A stretch of 64,000 nucleotides of DNA from Pseudonocardia halophobica. Its GTDB lineage: Bacteria; Actinomycetota; Actinomycetes; Mycobacteriales; Pseudonocardiaceae. Made by a program: the position numbers and the translations under genes. A model generated the notes under the pieces. It saw only the letters and a list, made by a program, of their open reading frames with translations, did not search any database and was not told the DNA's origin. Below, piece by piece: positions 52,169 to 60,499 of this stretch; positions within the stretch are counted from its first letter, which is position 1; the number at the start of each line of letters is the position of its first letter. The DNA lies in the NCBI RefSeq assembly GCF_027922425.1, contig NZ_BSFQ01000003.1:1-64000 (forward strand). The letters are read 5' to 3'.

Positions 52169-53491
52169 GGGAGGGAGACAGCGGGCTCGGCGAGACCGCA
52201 CCGGGAACGAACCAAGTCCGTCGTGACCCGCGCCCGCATCCTCGACGCCGCGGCCACGATCCTGACTGAACGGGGTTACGCGGAGACCAGGATCGGGGAC
52301 GTCGCCGATCTCGCGCAGATGCAGGGCCCCGCGCTCTACTACCACTTCGCGTCCCGGGACGACATGATCGAGGAGGTCATCGCCACCGGACAGCGTGCCG
52401 TGCTGGCGCACGTCCAGGAGGCGCTCGCGCGGGTGGGCCCGGACCCCGAGCAGCGGCTGCGAGCGGCGGTGGCCGCCCACCTCGACTACGTGCTCACGAC
52501 GTCGTCCTACGCGGCCGCCTCCATCCGCAACTTCGCCCAGCTGCCGCCGGACGTGCAGGAACGGCAGGTGGCCCTGCGCCGGGAGTACGGCGCGGTGTGG
52601 CGGGAGCTCTTCGCCACCGCCGCGACCGCGGGATTCCTCAACCCGGCGCTGGACGTGCACGCCGCACGGATGTTGGTCATCGGCGCACTCAACTGGACGT
52701 GTGAATGGTGGGATCCGTCGCGCGGCAACCCCCGGGACCTGGTGGCCGCGGCGCAGGCGTTCGTTCACGACGCACTGACCGGCCGTACCGACGTGGCGCC
52801 GGGCGAGTTCCCACCGATCGCGCCTCCCGCGGCGGCGACTGCGGTCGGCGAACGGAAGTCGGTGCGCAGCAGACGGCGGGTGCTCGAGGCCGCCGCGGCG
52901 GTCCTCCGACGGCGGGGATACGCAGGCACGCGATTGACGGACGTCGCGCGGGAGGCCGGCATGCGTGCCGCGTCGTTGTACTACCACTTCCCGTCACGCG
53001 AGGACCTGATCGAGGAGGTCGTGCGGACCGGGGTCGTGATCACCCAAGCCCACGTGCTGACCGCGCTCGAGACGTTGCCGGCGACGGCGTCGCCGCTGGA
53101 CCGGATCGACCGCGCCGTCGAGGCCCATCTTTCCTTCTGCCTGTCGTCGCCGGACTTCACCGTGGCCACGATCCGCAACACGGGTCAGCTCCCGGTCGAG
53201 ATGCGCACACGACAGCGTGCCGCCGAGGCCGAGTACGGCGCGGTCTGGCGAGACCTGCTCGACGCCGCGACCCCGTCCGGCAGCCTGGGTGGCTCCCCCG
53301 ACCTGCACATGGTGCGGATGTTCGTGCTCGGCGCGCTGAACCAGACCGCGGAGTGGTCCGACGCGCGCCGCGACCCGGGAGTGGTGGTGCGGACGGCGCG
53401 TGCCATGGTGCGCAACGCCCTCGCGCCGCGCTCCCGGGCGCTGCAGGACGGAGTCGAGATGCGCCCGACGTTCCTCCCACCGAGCGCCTGA
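52166..53491 (+). CDS. Tandem double-TetR regulator
   Basis: Protein of 441 residues made of two complete TetR units. Unit 1: HTH about 22-68, with LYYHFASRDDMIEEV, and ligand domain to about 205. Unit 2: HTH about 236-283, with LYYHFPSREDLIEEV, and ligand domain to the end. The ligand domains also match (IRNFAQLP versus IRNTGQLP; EYGAVWREL versus EYGAVWRDL; IGALNWTCEW versus LGALNQTAEW), so it is an internal duplication with an Ala/Pro linker. One chain may mimic the normal dimer and could recognise an asymmetric site. Target and ligand unknown. Confidence 0.88.
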   Translation: MGRETAGSARPHRERTKSVVTRARILDAAATILTERGYAETRIGDVADLAQMQGPALYYHFASRDDMIEEVIATGQRAVLAHVQEALARVGPDPEQRLRAAVAAHLDYVLTTSSYAAASIRNFAQLPPDVQERQVALRREYGAVWRELFATAATAGFLNPALDVHAARMLVIGALNWTCEWWDPSRGNPRDLVAAAQAFVHDALTGRTDVAPGEFPPIAPPAAATAVGERKSVRSRRRVLEAAAAVLRRRGYAGTRLTDVAREAGMRAASLYYHFPSREDLIEEVVRTGVVITQAHVLTALETLPATASPLDRIDRAVEAHLSFCLSSPDFTVATIRNTGQLPVEMRTRQRAAEAEYGAVWRDLLDAATPSGSLGGSPDLHMVRMFVLGALNQTAEWSDARRDPGVVVRTARAMVRNALAPRSRALQDGVEMRPTFLPPSA

Positions 53492-53646
53492 CGGGCGGGG
53501 CCGACACGGTCGACCATGCCTCCGCCGTGCAGGCCGCCAAGCCTTCCTTCGTCGACCTCCCGGCAGCGGGCGGCACGGCGGGTGTTCGCTGAGGACCTCG
53601 GTGCCGAGACTCGCCGCGGTCACGTGTTCGCCCCGTCACATGGCTT

Positions 53647-53701
53647 TTGACCCTCCCGCACACTGCCGGTTAGAGTCCCCGGAGTCGACCGACTGGGCGG
53701 T
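53647..53701 (+). promoter_or_regulatory. Operator site G with thiolase promoter
   Basis: TTGACC (53647-53652) and TAGAGT (53671-53676), 18-bp spacer, then ACCGACTGGGCGGT (53688-53701) eleven bases on. The 364-bp gap 53492-53855 otherwise shows nothing clear; the leader to the thiolase is about 170 nt. Confidence 0.72.
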
Positions 53702-53855
53702 CGAAAATCGCAGGCGATGGCCTTAGGAGCCCGTGCTCCGGACCGGACACCGGCCTCGACCGGTTCAGCCGCGGTCGCCTCCGTGGGGTCGACTGCTCGG
53801 CGCCGTCGTGCTCGGCGCCGGGTTCCGCCGCGCCACCTGACACCCGGAGGACCTC

Positions 53856-55082
53856 GTGCCCGACGCCGTGATCGTCGCCGCCGCTCGCTCGCCCATCGGC
53901 CGCGCCCGCAAGGGTTCGCTGAAGGACATGCGCCCCGACGACCTCACCACCCAGATCGTCCGGGCCGCCCTCGACCAGGTCCCCGGCCTGGACCCCTCGG
54001 AGATCGACGACCTGCTGCTGGGCTGCGGGCTGCCCGGCGGCGAGCAGGGCCACAACCTCGCCCGGGTCGTCGCCGTCCAGCTCGGCCTGGACACCGTTCC
54101 CGGCGCCACCGTCACGCGCTACTGCTCCTCGTCAGTGCAGACGACCCGGATGGCGTTCCACGCCATCCGGGCGGGCGAGGGCGACGTGTTCGTCTCCGCG
54201 GGCGTGGAGACGGTGTCGCGCTTGGACAGGGGCAGCTCCGACGACCTGCCCGGCACCCACAACCCCCTCTTCGCCGAGGCGGAGGCCCGCACCTCCGCCA
54301 TCGCCGAGTCCGGCGCCGAAACCTGGACCGACCCCCGTGCCGACGGGGAGCTCCCCGACGTCTACATCGCAATGGGCCAGACGGCGGAGAACGTCGCGCG
54401 CATCCTCGGCGTGACCCGCGAGGACATGGACCGCTACGCCGTCCGGTCCCAGAACCTCGCCGAGCATGCCATCGCCGACGGCTTCTACGCCCGCGAGATC
54501 ACCCCCGTCATCCTGCCCGACGGCACCGTCGCGAGCACCGACGACGGCCCGCGCGCCGGCGTCACCTACGACGCGGTCTCCCAGCTCAAGCCGGTCTTCC
54601 GCCCCGACGGGTCCGTCACCGCCGGCAACTGCTGCCCACTCAACGACGGCGCCGCCGCCCTGATCGTCATGTCCGACACCAAGGCCCGGGACCTGGGCTT
54701 GACCCCGCTGGCCCGGGTGATCTCCACCGGCGTCACCGGCCTGTCCCCGGAGATCATGGGCTACGGCCCGGTCGAGGCGTCCAAGCAGGCCCTCGCCCGG
54801 GCCGGCATGACCATCGACGACGTCGACCTCGTCGAGATCAACGAGGCCTTCGCCGCGCAGGTCATCCCCTCCGCGCGGGACCTGGGCATCGACCCGTTCG
54901 GCGACAAGCTCAACGTCCACGGTGGAGCCATCGCCGTCGGCCACCCGTTCGGCATGACCGGCGTCCGCATCACCACCACGCTGCTCAACGGCCTGCGCGC
55001 GAAGGACAAGAGCATCGGTCTGGAGACCATGTGCGTCGGTGGTGGGCAGGGCATGGCGATCCTCTACGAGCGGCTCAGCTGA
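53856..55082 (+). CDS. Acetyl-CoA acetyltransferase (thiolase)
   Basis: Thiolase of 408 residues with all catalytic residues: nucleophile Cys90 in TRYCSSS, His in GHPFGMTG, and Cys in ETMCVGGGQG. GTG start after CCGGAGGACCTC. It performs the thiolytic release of acetyl-CoA, complementing the Cys-less protein at 30677. Operon with the flavin reductase downstream, 39 bp. Confidence 0.93.
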   Translation: MPDAVIVAAARSPIGRARKGSLKDMRPDDLTTQIVRAALDQVPGLDPSEIDDLLLGCGLPGGEQGHNLARVVAVQLGLDTVPGATVTRYCSSSVQTTRMAFHAIRAGEGDVFVSAGVETVSRLDRGSSDDLPGTHNPLFAEAEARTSAIAESGAETWTDPRADGELPDVYIAMGQTAENVARILGVTREDMDRYAVRSQNLAEHAIADGFYAREITPVILPDGTVASTDDGPRAGVTYDAVSQLKPVFRPDGSVTAGNCCPLNDGAAALIVMSDTKARDLGLTPLARVISTGVTGLSPEIMGYGPVEASKQALARAGMTIDDVDLVEINEAFAAQVIPSARDLGIDPFGDKLNVHGGAIAVGHPFGMTGVRITTTLLNGLRAKDKSIGLETMCVGGGQGMAILYERLS

Positions 55083-55121
55083 CGCGATGCAGGGCGACGT
55101 GACGAAGGAAGGGGTGGGGTC

Positions 55122-55619
55122 ATGACCGGCGGCGGAATGGACGACCAGCTGCAGGAGAGCTTCCTCGAGGTCATGGCCGGGGTCTGCACACCGGTCACGG
55201 TCATCACCGCGCTCGACGGGGAGCGTCCGCACGGCACGACGGTCAGCGCCTTCGCGTCCCTGTCGCTGCAGCCTGCGATGGTGATGATCGCGCTCGACGA
55301 GCGGTCCGACCTGCTGGCGATCGTCAGGCGCGAGGGCAGGTTCGGCGTGAACGTGCTCGCGAGCGAGCAGGCCGGGCTCGCCTCCCGCTTCGCGGCCAAA
55401 GGTGTCGAGAAGTTCGACGGCGTCGAGTGGACGGCCCGGGCCGGACTGCCGAGTCTCGAGGCGGCGTCGGGGTGGTTGGCGTGCGAGACCAGCGACTTCG
55501 TCGCCGGTGGTGACCACACGGTCGTTCTGGGGCGGGTCGTCAACGCCGCAGCCTCGATGGCCAGTCCCTTGATCTATCACCGGCGGGTCTTCGGCACTCA
55601 CAGCGCCCTGGGCGCCTGA
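55122..55619 (+). CDS. Flavin reductase-like FMN-binding protein
   Basis: Protein of 165 residues of the HpaC/flavin reductase family: TPVTVITALDGERPHGTTVSAFASLSLQPAM is cut by Thr/Ser that bind FMN, and GRFGVNVLASEQ follows. It may supply reduced flavin to a luciferase-type monooxygenase such as those at 56071 or 58303. ATG 55122 after GGAAGGGG; ATG 55137 is possible. Confidence 0.87.
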   Translation: MTGGGMDDQLQESFLEVMAGVCTPVTVITALDGERPHGTTVSAFASLSLQPAMVMIALDERSDLLAIVRREGRFGVNVLASEQAGLASRFAAKGVEKFDGVEWTARAGLPSLEAASGWLACETSDFVAGGDHTVVLGRVVNAAASMASPLIYHRRVFGTHSALGA

Positions 55620-55666
55620 CCGAGAGCCGCCGCCGGAAACCCGCCGGCATCGATCGAAGAGTGTCC

Positions 55667-56016
55667 ATGGAAACCCAATCGAGCCCGGCGACGATCGGGA
55701 ACGCCCTCCATCCGTGCGCCGACGTCGTGCTCGACGGTTCTTCGCCGGCGCTCTGGGTCTCAAACCGAAGTTCGTCGACGCGGAGCGCTACGCGCTCTGC
55801 ATGCCGGCGGAGTGACTCTGGCGATCGCCGGCGCGGAGGAGCAGATCTGTGCCGGCCCGGTGGCGTCGTTCAAGGTCGCGGACGTCCGGCGGGCCTCGAC
55901 GAGGCCGTCGCGCTCGGCGGCGAGGTTGTGCCGGAACCCGAGGAGGGCCCGCACGAGGTGCGGGCGGTGGCTCGAGACCCGTGGCAGACAGCTTCATCCT
56001 GTATGGTCCACGCTGA
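55667..56016 (+). pseudogene. Decayed VOC/glyoxalase-like gene
   Basis: Pieces of a VOC-superfamily protein lie in three frames: RFFAGALGLKPKFVDAERYA (ends at a TGA near 55814), then VTLAIAGAEEQICAGPVASF, then EAVALGGEVVPEPEEGPHEV, and finally SFILYGPR before TGA 56014-56016. Together they make a continuous 110-120 residue glyoxalase-like domain with at least three frameshifts. It fills the 451-bp gap between the flavin reductase and the oxidoreductase. Confidence 0.85.
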
Positions 56017-56070
56017 CTCCCTCCGCCAGGCTCCGTCGGGATCTCCGCCGCGGCCGAGGGCGCCCCGAGG

Positions 56071-57174
56071 TCAGCTCGCGGTCGGGATCGGCGTGGCGAT
56101 GTCGCGGAAAGTGTCCACCACCCGCAGCTTCGGCAGCACCTGCTCGGTGTACACGTCGAGGTTCCGACGCGCCACCTCCGGCGGCATCCCGCCGAAACCG
56201 AGCACGTTGACCACACCGCCGGCGTCGAGCATGCGCACCCGCTCGACGGTCTCTTCCACCAGGGACTCCGGCGTCCCGCTCATCTGCAGGTCGGCGAGGA
56301 ACCGGTTGAACTGCGACAGGCCGTGCCTCTCGATGTTGCGGCGCAGCCCGGCGTAGTACTCGTAGCCGTTCACCTGCTCGAGCCGCGGGTTGGTGAACTC
56401 GTAGTGGTCGATCGTGGAGCGGGCGTAGGCCACGGCGTACTCGTCGTGTAGCTCGCGGGCCCGACCCGCGTCCGGGTCGACGGTGGTGAAGTTGACCAGC
56501 ACCGGCTGCGGGGGTTCGTGCCCGTTGATCTCACGGAAGAGCTCACGGTACTCGGCGGTCTCGGTGACCGTGGTCTTCCAGGGCTTCTGCGCGATGAGCA
56601 TGAGCCCGAAGCCGAGGCACGCCATGATCTTCGCGGACTCGGGCGAGACCGCCGACGCATAGGTGCGCCCGCGGAAGGTGGTGAACGCCGGGGGGTGCAG
56701 CTCAGCGCGAGGCTGCCGGTAGAACTCGCCGTCGTACTCGATCGCGCCGGTCTCCAGCGACTCGGAGACGGCGGTCGCGTACTCGACGAAGCGCTGCCGT
56801 GACTCCCCCATGTCCAGCCTGAAGTTGTCGAACTCGATCGAGCCGAGACCCCGGCCGAGCCCCATCACCACGCGGCCCCCGGACACCGAGTCCAGCCAGG
56901 CGATCTCCTCGGCGACCCGGACGGGATCGTGCCACGGCAGCACCATGACCATCGTCCCGAGCCGGGCGCGACGGGTGCGTCCCGCCATCCAGGTCAGGAA
57001 CTGGGCCGGGTTCGGCATCATGTGGTAGCGGGTGAAGTGGTGCTCGGCGGTCCAGATGGACTCGAAGCCGCGATCCTCGGCCTCGTCCGCCATGGCCAGC
57101 TGGTCCCGCAGGACCGCATGGTCGTCCCGTTCCGGCTCGAGCCCCTGGAAGAACACACCCATTCCGACGTGCAC
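56071..57174 (-). CDS. Luciferase-like (LLM class) flavin-dependent oxidoreductase
   Basis: TIM-barrel bacterial-luciferase-like enzyme of 367 residues: ESIWTAEHHFTRYHMMPNP at the start, LGTMVMVLPWHDPVRVAEEI, GRVVMGLGRGLG. GTG 57174 is chosen because GGGGAGG lies six bases before it. The family uses F420 or FMN; the HHF segment is typical of the FMN-dependent type, for which the flavin reductase at 55122 could serve. Last gene of the seven-gene operon, 85 bp after the alcohol dehydrogenase. Confidence 0.88.
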   Translation of the reverse strand: MHVGMGVFFQGLEPERDDHAVLRDQLAMADEAEDRGFESIWTAEHHFTRYHMMPNPAQFLTWMAGRTRRARLGTMVMVLPWHDPVRVAEEIAWLDSVSGGRVVMGLGRGLGSIEFDNFRLDMGESRQRFVEYATAVSESLETGAIEYDGEFYRQPRAELHPPAFTTFRGRTYASAVSPESAKIMACLGFGLMLIAQKPWKTTVTETAEYRELFREINGHEPPQPVLVNFTTVDPDAGRARELHDEYAVAYARSTIDHYEFTNPRLEQVNGYEYYAGLRRNIERHGLSQFNRFLADLQMSGTPESLVEETVERVRMLDAGGVVNVLGFGGMPPEVARRNLDVYTEQVLPKLRVVDTFRDIATPIPTAS

Positions 57175-57189
57175 GACTGACCTCCCCGA

Positions 57190-57224
57190 TTTTCGATCCT
57201 TCGTTTCTATCATGGGATCGAAAA
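57190..57224. promoter_or_regulatory. 10-bp inverted repeat upstream of the LLM oxidoreductase
   Basis: TTTTCGATCC (57190-57199) and GGATCGAAAA (57215-57224) form a perfect dyad with 15 bases between, 16 bases before the GTG start. It could be an operator or mark an internal promoter. Confidence 0.55.
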
Positions 57225-57259
57225 GACGGGAAGGTTGTCGACACCGCCGCGCAGGCCGG

Positions 57260-58306
57260 TCAGGGCACGAGGACCGCCCGGCCCGCGACCTCCCCCGCCT
57301 CTAGCCGCGCCAGGGCGGCGGGCCCCTCGGTCAACGGGTACCGCTCCACGTCGACCGAGATCCGGCCGCGCTGCGCCAGTGCCACCGTCGCGATGAGGTC
57401 CGATCGCGTGCCCCCGTAGGTGCGCCGCAGCGACGCGCCCCACGGCCAGCCCGTGCCCAGCGACGGCGCGGCGACGATGCGCGGCGCCCCACCGAGGATG
57501 CCGACCAGGCGATACGCCCCGTTCGGCGCCACCGCCTCGACGGCGAGGTCGACCGACGACTGGCTGCCCGCGAAGTCGAGGACGGTGTCGGCGCCGCGCC
57601 CGGCGGTCAGCCCGAGGACCGCCTCGAGGGCTTCGTCGGCGAGGAGCGCGATGTCCGCCCCGTGCCGCACGGCCGCCTCGAGCCGGTCCTCGCGGACGTC
57701 TACCGCGACGATCCGCGCCGCGGTGGTGGCCCGCAGAATCTGCACGGCGACGTGCCCGAGGCCGCCGACGCCGATCACCAGGGCGGTCGCGTCCGAGCCG
57801 AGCCGGTCCTGCGCGCTGCGGATCGCGTGCATCGGGGTCATCCCGGCGTCGGCCAGCGGGGCCGCCAGCACGGGGTCGAGGTCGCCGATCGGCACGACGT
57901 GCCTCGCCGGCACCCGGACGTACTCGGCCATGCCGCCGTCCGGGCCGAGCCCGGGACAGAGCGGCTGAGCCATCCGCCCCGCCGCCTCGCAGACGTTGTC
58001 CTCACCCGCCGCACAGGCGCGGCACACCCCGCAGGACCAGCACAGGTGCACCACGACCGCGGTGCCCTCGCCGATCCCCGCCGCCGGGTCGACGCCCGAA
58101 CCGAGCGCGGCGACGGTGCCCGCGATCTCGTGGCCCAGGGTCAGCGGCGTCGGGAAGGGCAGCTCCGGCATGTGGGCCGCATGGACGTCGGAGTGACAGA
58201 GCCCGGCCCCGCCGACCCGCACGAGGACGTCGCCGGGCCCGATCTCGGGTACCGGGACGTCGGTGACCTCGACGACGGTCGGTGCGACCAGCCGCACGGC
58301 CTTCAC
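57260..58306 (-). CDS. Zinc-dependent alcohol dehydrogenase
   Basis: MDR-family alcohol dehydrogenase of 348 residues: catalytic zinc ligand Cys in GLCHSDVHAA and the LTLGHEIAGTV block, structural zinc CGVCRACAAGEDNVC (CxxCxxCx7C), and NAD Rossmann GVGGLGHVAVQIL. The GTG overlaps the LLM gene as GTGA. It may oxidise the alcohol freed by ester hydrolysis in the same operon. Confidence 0.93.
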   Translation of the reverse strand: MKAVRLVAPTVVEVTDVPVPEIGPGDVLVRVGGAGLCHSDVHAAHMPELPFPTPLTLGHEIAGTVAALGSGVDPAAGIGEGTAVVVHLCWSCGVCRACAAGEDNVCEAAGRMAQPLCPGLGPDGGMAEYVRVPARHVVPIGDLDPVLAAPLADAGMTPMHAIRSAQDRLGSDATALVIGVGGLGHVAVQILRATTAARIVAVDVREDRLEAAVRHGADIALLADEALEAVLGLTAGRGADTVLDFAGSQSSVDLAVEAVAPNGAYRLVGILGGAPRIVAAPSLGTGWPWGASLRRTYGGTRSDLIATVALAQRGRISVDVERYPLTEGPAALARLEAGEVAGRAVLVP

Positions 58307-59370
58307 CCCGCCACCACCTTCCGGTAGGCGTCGACGACCGGAGCGAGCTCGTCCGGTGTCGCGCCGTGCATGATCACGCCGGTCGCCCCGTGGTCGAGCT
58401 GCGCCCGGACCGCACGAGCGCACTGCTCGGGCGTGCCGTACGCGGCGGGGGCGGTCCACTCCTCCGGGAGCAGCCCGGCGATGTGCTCCAGCTGCTCGGC
58501 CGTGGCGACCTGGTCGATGACCTGGTGGCCGAAACCGCTAACGACGGGGTCGGTCCGGAACCGGGCCAACACCGCCGGGTCCCACTCGTTCGCGGCGACC
58601 AGGCCCTCGCCGTACCCGGGGGCCTGCAGGTAGGTGGCCAGTCGGGCGGTCACCTTCTTCAGCAGCACCTCGGGGGCGACGTCGCCGCAGATCGTCGCGT
58701 AGACCGACCAGATCTCGATGGCGTCCGGGTCCCGCCCGGCCTGTTCGGCCGCCCGCCGGACGTCCGCGGCGCAGCGCTCGACGGCGGCGTCGGTGAAGAA
58801 GGTGTGCAGCACGACCTGGTCGAAGGCCCGACCCGCCAACGCGCACGTCTTCGGCCCCCACGCGGTAATTCCGAGCGGGATGTCCTCGTCGAAGCTCGAG
58901 TCGAGCAGCCGCAGCATGTCGTAATGACCGGCGGGGCCGTCGTGGCCGAGGATCGTCTCGCCCTTCCACAACCGGCGCATGATGCCGGCGAAGTCCTCCA
59001 TCTCGGCGATGGTGGCGGGCGCGAGGCCGAGCATGCCCATCAGCGGCTTGATCCCTCGCCCGAGGCCGAGGGTGAACCGGCCGCCGGTCATCCGGTGCAT
59101 CGTCGTGGCGTAGCTGCCCGTGATGACCGGGTGGCGCGTCGAGTGGTTGGTGGCCGCGGTGGCGATCTTGATGTGCTCGGACACCGCGCCCGCCGCGCCC
59201 GAGAGCACGGCGGCCTCCTTGACGTTCCACCGTTCGGAGATGAACGCGGCACCGAGGCCGATCTCCTCGGCCCGGCGCACCTCGTGCACGAGATCGCGGG
59301 GGGACTCGGCGTGCCCGGCCAGGGTGTAGAAGCCCAGCTCGGCGAGCATGGGCTGGTTCGCGGTGACCAT
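58303..59370 (-). CDS. Luciferase-like (LLM class) F420-type oxidoreductase
   Basis: Luciferase-like protein of 355 residues: GLGAAFISERWNVKEAAVLSG, TAATNHSTRHPVITGSYATT, GRFTLGLGRGI. This form resembles F420-dependent actinobacterial oxidoreductases. TGATG overlap with the upstream gene. Substrate not known. Confidence 0.86.
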   Translation of the reverse strand: MVTANQPMLAELGFYTLAGHAESPRDLVHEVRRAEEIGLGAAFISERWNVKEAAVLSGAAGAVSEHIKIATAATNHSTRHPVITGSYATTMHRMTGGRFTLGLGRGIKPLMGMLGLAPATIAEMEDFAGIMRRLWKGETILGHDGPAGHYDMLRLLDSSFDEDIPLGITAWGPKTCALAGRAFDQVVLHTFFTDAAVERCAADVRRAAEQAGRDPDAIEIWSVYATICGDVAPEVLLKKVTARLATYLQAPGYGEGLVAANEWDPAVLARFRTDPVVSGFGHQVIDQVATAEQLEHIAGLLPEEWTAPAAYGTPEQCARAVRAQLDHGATGVIMHGATPDELAPVVDAYRKVVAG

Positions 59371-60464
59371 CAACCCTCCAGCAGCGCGACCGCGCCGCAG
59401 TCCTTGATGTGCGCGGCGTGCCGTGCGGCCATCGTGGTGAACAACGCGTCGCCCTCCGGGGAGCGCTCGGTGCCGATCGACACCACGACCGAGATGACGA
59501 ACCCGGCGAGCGAGTTCACGCGGTACTCGGCGAGGCACTGCTCCCACGAGTAGTCCGTGACCCCTCCGCGGACAAGCGCGTCGTGGTAGCCGCGGAGCAG
59601 CTCCTCCTCGTGCTCGCGCCGGACCTCGGTGGGCAGGCCCGCCCCGATGAAGTAGCTCGCGTCCACCGGCCCGGACGCCAGCGCCACGCTCTGCCAGTCG
59701 ACGACGGCGACCGGGACCCGGCCACCGGAGGCGTCGAAGAGCAGGTTGTCCAGCCGGAAGTCGCTGTGCCACAGGCAACGGGGCTCGGTCAGCTGCTCGA
59801 CCCAGCGCGCGGCGGCTCCTCCGGCCACCGACTCCGCGACCTCGATCGTCGTGTCGTCGAGCAGGCCGGCGTAGCGCTCGCGGAAGGCCACCTGCGCCTG
59901 CGGGAGCGCCGCGGACATCTGCTGCCAGACGGGCAGCGCGCTCAGCAGCCACTCCTGCTCGGCCAGCGCGGGGTCCCTCCAGGACCCGGCGTGCAGCGCG
60001 GCCGCCTGCTCCAGTGCGGCCCGGGCGTGGGCGAGGTCGCAGCCCTCGACCTGGGTCACCTCCGCGGCGGGCGTGAGATCTTCGAGCAGCAGGCAGAAGT
60101 CCTGCCCGTCGGCGGACACCGACGCGTGGTAGCACTCCGGGGTCCGGATGGGGAGCGTGCCCGCGAGGTTCGAGTAGAAGGCGACCTCGCGGCTGTAGCA
60201 GGCCAACGACGCCGCGAGCGCGCGGTTCGCCGGGTCGAGTGCCGGCAGCTTCGCGACCATCCGGGCAGGCTTGCCGACACCACCGTCCGCGTAGGTCACC
60301 TCCAGCAGGTAGGTGGTGCCGAGCTGCCCGGTCCCGATGCGCGTCGCGACGACATCGGCGACCCTAGCGTCGCCCGTGATCCGGGGCGAGTCACCGAGCA
60401 CCTGGGTGAGCCAGGCCGGCGTGATGTCGGCCGCGGTGGCGATGACGGTGGTGGATGCGGACAT
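59370..60464 (-). CDS. APH/ecdysteroid-kinase-like phosphotransferase
   Basis: Kinase-fold phosphotransferase of 364 residues: catalytic loop HSDFRLDNLLFD and metal-binding Asp in VAVVDWQS; a conserved Lys in ARMVAKLP. ATG after AGGAG. Such proteins often sit with FadE/ligase genes and phosphorylate small hydroxylated molecules; exact role unknown. Confidence 0.87.
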   Translation of the reverse strand: MSASTTVIATAADITPAWLTQVLGDSPRITGDARVADVVATRIGTGQLGTTYLLEVTYADGGVGKPARMVAKLPALDPANRALAASLACYSREVAFYSNLAGTLPIRTPECYHASVSADGQDFCLLLEDLTPAAEVTQVEGCDLAHARAALEQAAALHAGSWRDPALAEQEWLLSALPVWQQMSAALPQAQVAFRERYAGLLDDTTIEVAESVAGGAAARWVEQLTEPRCLWHSDFRLDNLLFDASGGRVPVAVVDWQSVALASGPVDASYFIGAGLPTEVRREHEEELLRGYHDALVRGGVTDYSWEQCLAEYRVNSLAGFVISVVVSIGTERSPEGDALFTTMAARHAAHIKDCGAVALLEG

Positions 60465-60499
60465 GGTTCTCCTTCGTCGGCGGTGACGGGGAACGTCGG

